A stretch of DNA of 8,571 nucleotides from CAYGWP01 sp964353455 (GTDB lineage Bacteria > Planctomycetota > Phycisphaerae > FEN-1346): NCBI GenBank assembly GCA_964353455.1, contig CAYGWP010000070.1:1-8571 (forward strand), read 5' to 3'. The position numbers and the translations under genes are program-made. Numbering within the stretch: the stretch's first letter is position 1; each line of letters starts with the position of its first letter. The notes beneath the pieces were generated by a model. That model saw nothing but the letters and a program-made list of their open reading frames with translations, was not told where the DNA came from and ran no database searches. Shown here one piece after another: positions 1-6,222 of this stretch.

Positions 1-2990
1 ACCGTGCGCTGGATGATGGCGATGAGTTCCGGCGGCCCGGCGACCACTTCCGCGGGTGCCGTCGCGCCGCCAAACAGGCCGCCGCCGCCGCCGCCCCTTG
101 CCTGCGACGCCGCCTGGAGGACGGTAGCGACCTCGAACCGCGGCGCCTCTGCGCCGAAGTCCGGAATCTGCGCCACAAGGTCCTGCACCGGGTACGTCAC
201 CACCGGCAGGTTCTGCTGCATCTTCTCCTTGGTGGTCACGAGGATGTAGCCGGACTCGACCTTGTACCCCAGGTCGGCGCCGAGGATAAGGCCCAGGACC
301 GACTGGACCGACACGCCCGTGACCTTCAGGTTGACCATGCGTGTCGATAATTCGATGCCGCCGGCTGCAACGTCCGGGTCAACCACGATGTTGAGGCCGG
401 GCTTCAGGTCGGTGATGTACTTCAGGGCGTTGTCGAGGGTGGTCTGTTCGAGGTCCAGGTTGATCGTCTCGTTCAGGCGTCGGCGCGTCTCGGCGACGGC
501 CTTCGGTTCCTGCGAGACGGCCTTGGTGAACTCGCGGCGGAAATCGGTCAGGTCTTTCCATTCCTTCGCGGTCGGATAGCGGAGAGGCTTGAACTCGCCG
601 CCCACGTAGTCGCTCGTGTGGATGGCGGCCTCCTCGGTATCGACGAGGGACTCGACGGCCTGGTCTTCGCGCTCGGTGCGGACGCGGACCTGGCGGGACT
701 GCGATTCCAGGTACAGGAGGTCCTCGCGCCACCTGAGGGCCCGCTCGTCGTTCGGGTCAACCGCCAGGAGCCTGTCGAGGACCTGGATGGACGCGCCGAA
801 CTGCATGGACTTGCGGAGTTCGGTTGCGCGCTGCCAGAGTTGCTGGATCTTGTTCTCGCGGTCGGCCCTGTCCTGCTGGCGGCGGACGGCCTCGCGCGAC
901 ACGGCCTCCTGCATCGCCGCCTTCGAGCGTTGGCCCTCGACCTGCGCGCGGCGGGTCTGGATCTGGCGCCGCAGGACGTACACTTCCTCGCGAAGCCGCT
1001 CCTGCTCTTCGGGCGACAGGACCTGGGCCACATCAACCGTGCGGTCGGCCTGGGCCAGCGGACGCAGGGCTTCGCTGTAATCCTCGGCGCGCTCGGCCCG
1101 GGCCATGAACCGCTCGGCCTGCGACAGCATCTCCTGAACGTCGGCGATGATCCGCTGGCGCTCGACCGACCGGACATCGGCCAGGACCTTGCCGAGGGGT
1201 TCAACCTTCTCGCCGGTAAACTGCGTTGCCTGCCGCAGGCCGTCCCTGGCCCTCTGCGAATCCGGCCAGAGGCCGAGGGCCCGCGCGAAGTGGATCTTGG
1301 CCTGCTCGTACTCGTTGGCCGCCATGGCGGCGTCGGCCAGTTTGATCTCATCTTCCGCCTCGGCGCGCTTGGCCTGCTGGAAGACGGCCGTCGCGGCCGG
1401 GGCCGGCGCGTGGGCCGGGGCCGGCGGAGGAGCCTCAACCTTCGGGGCTGCCGGCTTCGGCAGCGCTGCGATCTCCAGCGGCTTCGGGGCCGGGGCGGGC
1501 GGCGCCACAACCACAGGCGCCGGCGCGGGGGCCGGGGCGACCACGGGGGCCGGCGGCTTCGCCGGCGCCGTCTCGACGGGCTTCTTGGCCATTGCGACGG
1601 GGGCCGGCTCGGGCGGCTTGGCGGCGGGTGCCGGGGCCTTCACAGCCACCGCCGGCGGCTCGGGCGCCTTCGGCGGCGCCGCCTCGGCCCGAGCGAGGTC
1701 GCCTTCCACGCCAGACAGCGACCGGCGCTGCGACCAACCGAGGGCCACGTTGATGGACTTGGCTTCCTGGACCGCCTTGCGGGCATCGGCCAGTTTGCCG
1801 TCCTTCAGGCTCTTGCGGGCGCTATCGACGAGCGAGGCGACCTGCTGTGCGGCGGCGGCCGATTCCTGCTCGGCCTGGGCGTGCGCCTTCCTGGCGACCG
1901 CCTGCTTATCCTTATCGAGGTACTCGCTGTCGGCGGCCAGAGAGAGTTTTTCGAGTGCGGCCGGGTAGCGTTTGGCTGCGAGGTCGGTCTGACCGTCGGC
2001 GAGGGCCTTTTCGGCGGCCGCACGCTCGGCTATCGCATTCTCGGACTTGCGGACGAGCGGATCGAAACTGAAGGCCCGCTCGAACCAGTTCAGGTCATCG
2101 CGATTGATTGATTTCAGTTGCTTCAGTGCCGCATCATACTGGCCGGCATCGTACTGCCGGCGTGCCTGGGCGAGGAGTTCGCCGGCGGTCGGCCCGGCGG
2201 GCTTCTTCGGTTCGGCGGCCGGGGCCTTTGCGGGCGCGGCGGCCGGCGCCTGGGCAACGGCGGTCGGGGCCTTTTCGGGCGCCTTGGTTTCGGCGGGCGC
2301 CTTGGGGGCGGCCGGGGCCGGGGCCTGGGCGACGGCGGTCGGGGCCTTGGGGGGCGCGGCGGGAGGCTTCTCGGCCGCCGCCACGTCGCGTTCCAGGTGC
2401 GACAGTGCGCGGCTATCCATCCAACCGAGTTGGATGTCCATGCCCTTGACCTGGTCGAGCATCTTACGGGCGTCGGCGGTCTTGCCGGCCTCAAGTGCGC
2501 CACGGGCCTGATTTACGAGGGCCACGGCCTTGGCGTTGGCCTTGTGTTGCTCATCCTGGGCCAACTGGAGGAGGGCCCGGGCGGCGCCGGCCTTATCGGG
2601 TTCCAGGTATTCGCTGGAGGCCGCCTGGGACAACTTGGGGACGGCGGTGCCGTACCGACCGGCCTCATAAGCCGCGCGGCCATCGTCGAAGGCCTTCTGG
2701 TCAGCGGCCTTGCCGGAGATGGCGCCCTGGACCTGGTTCATGAGCGGGTCGAAACTGAAGACCTGCTGGAACCAGTTCAGTTTCGCGCGGTCGATCTTCT
2801 GGAGCCGCCCCAGTGCGCCCTGATAGTCGTGGGACGCATAGAGTTTCCTGGCCTCGTCCATGAGTTGCCCGGGTGACAATGCGGCCGCCTGTGCGGGGGC
2901 GGCTGCGGGCGCGGCGACGGCTGACGCCACGACCAATCCGAGCAGCAGAGACACTAGTCCGGCGGCGATGACGATCATTGCGGATTTCAA
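1..2990 (-). CDS. pilQ: Secretin-type outer-membrane pore protein (PilQ/GspD-like) with very long N-terminus; C-terminal part outside window
   Basis: The frame is open from the TTG at 2990 to the left edge, giving 996 residues without a stop. Order of parts: signal peptide (about 1-26, ending ASAVA); helical module A (43-207); Pro/Ala/Lys linker (208-270); module A' (272-436), a gapless copy of A; a second Pro/Ala/Val linker (437-537). Then come TPR-like and coiled-coil segments (538-777), including LLAVDPNDERALRW (741-754). A linking region with LVDTEEAAIHTSDYV (782-796) leads to a secretin/TonB short N-terminal-type domain (about 838-924). This has the pattern of strand INLDLEQTTLDNALKYI, then LNIVVDPDV, and VSVQSVLGLIL. 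After it, YPVQDLVAQIPDF (933-945) and a Gly6 loop lead toward the next N domain at the edge. The beta-barrel pore should lie beyond the window. The symbol rests on operon position after pilM and PilO-like genes. It would assemble in the outer membrane, with the modules in the periplasm, perhaps reaching peptidoglycan. Confidence 0.82.
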   Translation of the reverse strand, partial: MKSAMIVIAAGLVSLLLGLVVASAVAAPAAAPAQAAALSPGQLMDEARKLYASHDYQGALGRLQKIDRAKLNWFQQVFSFDPLMNQVQGAISGKAADQKAFDDGRAAYEAGRYGTAVPKLSQAASSEYLEPDKAGAARALLQLAQDEQHKANAKAVALVNQARGALEAGKTADARKMLDQVKGMDIQLGWMDSRALSHLERDVAAAEKPPAAPPKAPTAVAQAPAPAAPKAPAETKAPEKAPTAVAQAPAAAPAKAPAAEPKKPAGPTAGELLAQARRQYDAGQYDAALKQLKSINRDDLNWFERAFSFDPLVRKSENAIAERAAAEKALADGQTDLAAKRYPAALEKLSLAADSEYLDKDKQAVARKAHAQAEQESAAAAQQVASLVDSARKSLKDGKLADARKAVQEAKSINVALGWSQRRSLSGVEGDLARAEAAPPKAPEPPAVAVKAPAPAAKPPEPAPVAMAKKPVETAPAKPPAPVVAPAPAPAPVVVAPPAPAPKPLEIAALPKPAAPKVEAPPPAPAHAPAPAATAVFQQAKRAEAEDEIKLADAAMAANEYEQAKIHFARALGLWPDSQRARDGLRQATQFTGEKVEPLGKVLADVRSVERQRIIADVQEMLSQAERFMARAERAEDYSEALRPLAQADRTVDVAQVLSPEEQERLREEVYVLRRQIQTRRAQVEGQRSKAAMQEAVSREAVRRQQDRADRENKIQQLWQRATELRKSMQFGASIQVLDRLLAVDPNDERALRWREDLLYLESQSRQVRVRTEREDQAVESLVDTEEAAIHTSDYVGGEFKPLRYPTAKEWKDLTDFRREFTKAVSQEPKAVAETRRRLNETINLDLEQTTLDNALKYITDLKPGLNIVVDPDVAAGGIELSTRMVNLKVTGVSVQSVLGLILGADLGYKVESGYILVTTKEKMQQNLPVVTYPVQDLVAQIPDFGAEAPRFEVATVLQAASQARGGGGGGLFGGATAPAEVVAGPPELIAIIQRT
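78..95 (-). repeat. Trinucleotide run coding for six glycines in the secretin
   Basis: Six GCC units on the plus strand read as six glycines on the minus strand, followed by LFGG. This makes a flexible loop between the first N-terminal secretin-side domain and the next. The simple repeat could change length by slippage. Confidence 0.7.
1683..2177 (-). repeat. Secretin internal module A' (second copy)
   Basis: Codes for residues 272-436. It shares with the first copy the blocks LNWF..AFSFDPL, KLSLAADSEYL and GKLADARK, and the closing LGW...R.LS stretch. It is more Ala/Gln-rich than the first copy. Equal length and absence of gaps suggest the unit folds as one domain under constraint. Confidence 0.85.
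2248..2348 (-). repeat. 26-bp near-perfect direct repeat in the first secretin linker
   Basis: A 26-base unit at 2248-2273 recurs at 2323-2348 with one mismatch, 75 bases apart. It encodes KAPTAVAQA twice in the Pro/Ala/Lys linker. The high DNA identity, against diverged flanking modules, points to more recent slippage or unequal exchange inside the linker. Confidence 0.7.
2370..2864 (-). repeat. Secretin internal module A (first copy)
   Basis: Codes for residues 43-207. It contains three TPR-like helical hairpins, at about ARKLYASHDYQGALGRL, GRAAYEAGRYGTAVPKL and ARGALEAGKTADARKML, and the block LNWF..VFSFDPL. It aligns without gaps to the second copy at a constant offset of 229 residues, with 72 of 165 identical by hand count. 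The DNA has diverged, so this is an old duplication and not a recent tandem copy. Confidence 0.85.
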
Positions 2991-2994
2991 AGCG

Positions 2995-3002
2995 ACCTCC
3001 TT
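2995..3002 (-). promoter_or_regulatory. Strong ribosome-binding site that selects a TTG start
   Basis: AAGGAGGT, a near-complete anti-Shine-Dalgarno match, lies four bases before TTG (2988-2990) and 16 before the next in-frame ATG (2978). The spacing, plus the lysine it adds to the signal peptide (MKSAM...), favours the TTG. Confidence 0.75.
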
Positions 3003-3024
3003 CTTCGGCCTGTCGGACTCTAGA

Positions 3025-3090
3025 CCCGTCGTGCCACCCCGGCATTGGGTGGTTACCCACTGTGGGAAGTGGGTTGGCAGGTACGACGAG
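3025..3090 (-). ncRNA. Predicted three-way-junction RNA in the secretin 5' leader
   Basis: Read on the minus strand, an outer stem pairs 3083-3090 with 3025-3032 (CGTCGT with ACGACG, extended by one G-U and one G-C). It encloses two hairpins. One is ACCCACT-TCCCAC-AGTGGGT (3055-3074, seven perfect pairs). The other is CCACCC-AATGCCG-GGGTGG (3034-3052, six perfect pairs), separated from the first by two bases. It ends about 22 bases before the AAGGAGGT ribosome site of the secretin gene. I do not recognise it as any known riboswitch, and no T-run follows, so it is not a simple terminator. The pairings are seen; the existence of a functional cis-regulatory RNA is inference. Confidence 0.35.
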
Positions 3091-3198
3091 AGACCCGATT
3101 CGGCCCTTTCTCGGCTACCCGTGCCTTTTTCCGCCCCAGTCGATAAAGGTCGATGAGAGAAATAAGTACGCGGGCCATTGCCCGTTACGATGCGAGGC

Positions 3199-3226
3199 AC
3201 TGTACCGAAAGCCCATCCGATGGCAA
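3199..3226 (-). promoter_or_regulatory. Weak candidate promoter ahead of the secretin gene
   Basis: Minus-strand TTGCCA (3221-3226, five of six to TTGACA) and TACAGT (3199-3204, four of six to TATAAT) are 16 bases apart. They lie just past the stop of the preceding gene and would give a leader of roughly 200 bases carrying the three-way junction below. Matches this good arise by chance fairly often, so an internal promoter is only a possibility. Confidence 0.25.
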
Positions 3227-3248
3227 GGAAAATCCGGTGCCAGTCCGG

Positions 3249-4934
3249 CTACTTGGTGGGCGGCCGCTTCGGGGTCGGGGTCGTCTTCTCCGGCCCCTTG
3301 GTCGTCGGCCCCTTGACCGGCGGCGTCGGCCCGCCGCCCGGCTTTGTTGCGGCCGCGCGGTTCTTGTCTTCCCAGTCTATGCGGTATTCCAGCCGGCCTG
3401 CGGCATCGGCGTAGATCAGCAGGTTGGTGCGGGTGGGCCGGTTGTTCCCTTCCGGCTGGTACATGAAGCCGCGGATCACATCAACCAGGATGATGTGCGG
3501 GCTGTAATCGACCTGGACATTGGCACCCGGCGCGCCGGGAACCTTGACTTTCGTCGGCTTCGTCAGGACCACGGGGGCGCCCATGTTGCTGGGGACGCTG
3601 GGCACGGGATACCACTGGCCGAGGAGCCAGCGGCGGAGTTCGAGGTTGGCCCGTTCACCGAACATGCCGATGAAGAAGAAGTCCGACACCTTAGGCACGG
3701 CGACCTTTGCGCTCGGCTGGCTCCAGTCGCTGGTGAGTTCCAGTTTCCACCGATCCGCATCATCCTTGACCTTGGTATGTCCGAGGATCGGGCTGAACAC
3801 GGAGGTCCTCATCCGGTACTCGTAGGTCCTGCCCGGCTCGGCGGAGGCGTCGTAGGCCCAGAGCGTGGCGGAGACCTGCCTGGGCGCAGCGACCTGGGGC
3901 GCCGTGGTTGTCGTCTGGTGGGTTGGTTCCGCAGTGGTGGTGCCGGCCCAAAAGGGTTTCTCTTCTGCGGTGGTCGGGACGGGGGTCGGCGCCGGGGCGG
4001 CGGCGGGCGCGCCTTCGGCGGCAGGTGCGGCTTCCTTTGGGGGCGCCACCGGCTCGGGTCGCGGCGGTTCGGGCTGCTCGACGCCGCTGACGGGTGGCGC
4101 GATGTCCTCGGCCTTCTTGCCCTTTTCATCGGAGGCGACGAGGCGGTACAGGGGCATCCGCCGGATGTCGGCCTGCATGGTCTTCAGTCCATCGTGCCAC
4201 TGCTTGGCCTGGGCCCGGTCGCGCGGGTTGACGGGCTTCCGGGGCAACTTCGTGTCAACGGCCTTCGGGACGGCGACCGTGACGGCCTGCCAGTCGGCCC
4301 ACGTCCCATCCACTTTCAGTTCGCGCCGCTGGAGTTCGACCTGGGTGAACAGAATGCCTTCCTGAATGAATTCCAACGGAACGTGTGCGGCCACGTAGTT
4401 GGTCTGCTGCTCCGTCAGGTTCATCTGGCCGACGCAGGCGACCCAGACGATGTCGCAGAGCGGCGCCTTGCCCTCAACGTACTTGAAGACGGGGTTCCTT
4501 ACATCCTCGCTCGTCGTGCCGCGCCCCGCCACAACCTGCACGTCCGTCACCGGGACGACCCTGGGGACCTCCGGCGGCGGGATCACAATCACGATGATCT
4601 TGGCTTCCTTCTTGCCTTCGACGAGGTCCTTGGTGCTGTCCCATTTTTCGGGAAGGCCGTTCAGTTTGGCGGCGTAGTCGGCGACGGTGGCGGGGGGCTG
4701 GTCGATGCCGAGTCTGGCCCGCTCTTCGGGGGTGAGGGCCTTATCGAGTGTGGGGGCCTTGCGCGTCTCCTGGATTTGCTTGACGAGGCGGTCAACGGCG
4801 ATGCGTTCACGGTCCTGGTCTTCGCGCGTGACGATGAAGAGGACGGCGGCGACGACGAAGAGGGCGGCGGCGGCCAGCAGGACGAGTTTCTCGAAGTGCT
4901 TGCCCCGGAACGTTTGCGTCAAGTCGGCTGCCAT
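3249..4934 (-). CDS. Unrecognised single-pass inner-membrane protein in the PilP position
   Basis: I do not recognise a named family. The 561-residue product has a short cytoplasmic N-terminus, a transmembrane segment (about 17-36), and a charged helix (37-60). A beta-rich first module (about 112-225) includes the VIPPPEVP strand and ILFTQVELQRREL. An acidic Pro/Ala/Thr linker follows (about 280-350). A second module (about 350-415) has WAYDASAEPGRTYEYRMR followed by SDWSQPSAKVAVP, which has the strand pattern of fibronectin type III-like folds. Next comes a region with WLLGQWYPVP (436-445) and a final strand region (472-520), and then a Lys/Pro/Thr-rich tail. No lipobox is seen, so it is not a PilP lipoprotein. 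It lies between the PilO-like gene and the secretin, where PilP sits in classic operons, so it may bridge the inner-membrane complex to the secretin. A counterpart of Amuc_1099 of Akkermansia is possible but I cannot confirm it. The real-gene call is strong; the role is inferred from position and topology. Confidence 0.88.
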   Translation of the reverse strand: MAADLTQTFRGKHFEKLVLLAAAALFVVAAVLFIVTREDQDRERIAVDRLVKQIQETRKAPTLDKALTPEERARLGIDQPPATVADYAAKLNGLPEKWDSTKDLVEGKKEAKIIVIVIPPPEVPRVVPVTDVQVVAGRGTTSEDVRNPVFKYVEGKAPLCDIVWVACVGQMNLTEQQTNYVAAHVPLEFIQEGILFTQVELQRRELKVDGTWADWQAVTVAVPKAVDTKLPRKPVNPRDRAQAKQWHDGLKTMQADIRRMPLYRLVASDEKGKKAEDIAPPVSGVEQPEPPRPEPVAPPKEAAPAAEGAPAAAPAPTPVPTTAEEKPFWAGTTTAEPTHQTTTTAPQVAAPRQVSATLWAYDASAEPGRTYEYRMRTSVFSPILGHTKVKDDADRWKLELTSDWSQPSAKVAVPKVSDFFFIGMFGERANLELRRWLLGQWYPVPSVPSNMGAPVVLTKPTKVKVPGAPGANVQVDYSPHIILVDVIRGFMYQPEGNNRPTRTNLLIYADAAGRLEYRIDWEDKNRAAATKPGGGPTPPVKGPTTKGPEKTTPTPKRPPTK

Positions 4935-4941
4935 TGTCAGA

Positions 4942-4948
4942 CTCCTTT
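4942..4948 (-). promoter_or_regulatory. Ribosome-binding site that fixes the start of the 561-residue protein
   Basis: AAAGGAG lies seven bases upstream of the ATG at 4934. A further in-frame ATG at 4979 has no comparable site and would add 15 residues ahead of the site, so 4934 is chosen. Confidence 0.8.
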
Positions 4949-4981
4949 GGGCCGCGCCTCTAACCGACTTTCGGTGCACAC

Positions 4982-5004
4982 CCGCCAGGCCGTAGGGCAG
5001 GCGG
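4982..5004 (-). other. Small hairpin in the gap after the PilO-like gene
   Basis: On the minus strand CCGCC and GGCGG enclose an inner GCC-CTAC-GGC stem. No T-run follows, so it is unlikely to terminate transcription. It sits in the 100-base gap before the next gene, which otherwise contains only that gene's ribosome site. Confidence 0.3.
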
Positions 5005-5034
5005 TCCGATTCAGCCTTGCGGTTCCGTCGCCGT

Positions 5035-6171
5035 TCAGGCGGGCGTCTTGGGGGCCGCCGGCGGCGTCGCCGGCGGCACGGTCACCCGCCCCCCCTCGAG
5101 GTCAAAAATAATCGACTCGCCGACGATCTCCAGGCGTACGATGCCGCGACTGCCGTAGGCCTTCCGGTCCGGCGCGAGGAGGTCCCTGGACCTGTCAAAC
5201 GAGACGTCGGTCACGGGCCGTTCGCGGACGGCATCGACGGAGAGGAAACTCTCGGCGCCCTTAAGGCGCCTGATGAGTTCGCCGGCATAGCGAGACTCGA
5301 CGACGACCGTCATCCGCCACGGCAGTATGCGATAGAAACCGCTCTGCGACCAGCGGCCGGCCAGAGTGGCCGCACGGGGGACCTCGGCCTTCTCGCCCGG
5401 CTTCGCGGCGGAGCGGCCGGTCGCGGTCGAGGCATCCGGCACGTACCGCCCGGTGGGCAGCGACGGCATCTTGCTGTTCGCCAGGACGGCGGCCTCGCTG
5501 CCGAGGCGGATCTCCAGGAGTTCCTTGATCGGGGATCCTGCCAGCGTGGTGTTGCCCGGCGCGAGGTCCGCATTCATCTTCGCAAGGATGTCAACGAGGT
5601 CTTCCATGAGCCAGATGTTTTCCTGGCCGATGCGGCACTCCTGCGGCGTCGGCGCCTCGGCCTTCTCGACCCATTCGGGGCGGACGAAGGTGACTTTCGG
5701 GGAGGCGTACATGACGCCTTCCTGCGGCTCGGCCCTGAGTGCGCCCGCATCACCGGCCTTCTCCGGGGCCAGCGGCGCCATGGCGCTAAGGCGTTTCATG
5801 AACTTCATTATGGCATCGTCATAGGCCGACTTGACGGTGTGCCGCAGGTTCACGTCGGCGCAGTTCGGGAACAGGTCCTGGACGAGGGGCTTGCGTGCCT
5901 TGCCGAGTCCGCGGATGTAGTTGATGAGGTCCTCGTACTGTTTCTTGCGGAGGTCAACCTGGCGGGCCATCTCGGTCACCAGTTCCGGGGTATAGACCTG
6001 GCCGGCGAGGAGTGCCTCGGCGCGCTGCTTGGTCGAGCGGATTTGCTGGCGCATCGTGGAGCCCGGCCGCGTATAGACGAAATACACGGCCAGGATCACG
6101 CCCAGGGAGACGACGACCACGCCCGCCACCAGGCCCACCAGGAAGACGTGGCGTTTGAGGGTTTCCATCAT
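5035..6171 (-). CDS. PilO-like inner-membrane protein of the pilus alignment complex (Amuc_1100-like)
   Basis: A 378-residue protein with a short basic N-terminus, one strong transmembrane segment (about 9-33), and a charged helical stretch likely to form a coiled coil (about 38-90). A middle domain contains a QENIWLMEDLVDIL helix (183-196), and a Pro-rich tail ends the protein. Residues about 279-318, reading FYRILPWRMTVVVE and then a helix and FLSVDAVRER, resemble the ferredoxin-like C-terminal fold of PilO/GspM, where an inner-membrane protein dimerises in the periplasm. The same arrangement (helix, FxVxxVRxRxE) is what I recall of Akkermansia Amuc_1100, which is encoded beside PilM-like and secretin genes. 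It is longer than typical PilO (about 200 residues). Its position right after pilM is where PilN/PilO are expected. It probably links the PilM/PilN-like protein to the next protein and the secretin. The fold assignment is by motif and context, not by strong sequence identity. Confidence 0.7.
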   Translation of the reverse strand: MMETLKRHVFLVGLVAGVVVVSLGVILAVYFVYTRPGSTMRQQIRSTKQRAEALLAGQVYTPELVTEMARQVDLRKKQYEDLINYIRGLGKARKPLVQDLFPNCADVNLRHTVKSAYDDAIMKFMKRLSAMAPLAPEKAGDAGALRAEPQEGVMYASPKVTFVRPEWVEKAEAPTPQECRIGQENIWLMEDLVDILAKMNADLAPGNTTLAGSPIKELLEIRLGSEAAVLANSKMPSLPTGRYVPDASTATGRSAAKPGEKAEVPRAATLAGRWSQSGFYRILPWRMTVVVESRYAGELIRRLKGAESFLSVDAVRERPVTDVSFDRSRDLLAPDRKAYGSRGIVRLEIVGESIIFDLEGGRVTVPPATPPAAPKTPA

Positions 6172-6178
6172 GTCTCGG

Positions 6179-6182
6179 CTCC
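6179..6182 (-). promoter_or_regulatory. Ribosome-binding site for the PilO-like gene
   Basis: GGAG lies seven bases before the first of two adjacent ATG codons (6171 and 6168). The spacing favours 6171, but 6168 is almost as good, so the product may begin MMET or MET. Confidence 0.5.
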
Positions 6183-6222
6183 AGGTCTGCCGCGCCCGCC
6201 TCGGGGCGGCCGGTCGCTGCGA

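Noticed and set aside
618..2111. Long plus-strand open frame of 497 codons
   Set aside because: It is antisense to the secretin frame, which has a signal peptide, internal homologous modules and a domain; the plus-strand product is Gly/Arg/Leu-rich low-complexity sequence typical of GC-rich antisense shadows.
2418..2436. Perfect eight-pair hairpin with three-base loop in the secretin gene
   Set aside because: Short and inside a coding block for IQLGWM; plausible by chance and by codon choice, with no regulatory context.
3020..3095. Match of the secretin leader to cyclic-di-GMP, cobalamin, TPP or SAM riboswitches
   Set aside because: None of the conserved sequence boxes of these families is visible; only the secondary structure is suggestive.
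3221..3248. Sigma54-type promoter (TGGCAC ... TTGCC) after the 561-residue gene
   Set aside because: The GG and GC elements are 15 bases apart, not the 10 that sigma54 promoters need.
3231..3248. Intrinsic terminator just after the stop at 3249
   Set aside because: Only a four-pair CCGG stem followed by ATTTTCC; too weak to call.
3153..5111. Plus-strand open frame of 652 codons
   Set aside because: Antisense to the 561-residue membrane protein, which has a good ribosome site, a transmembrane segment and ordered modules; the plus product shows no motif.
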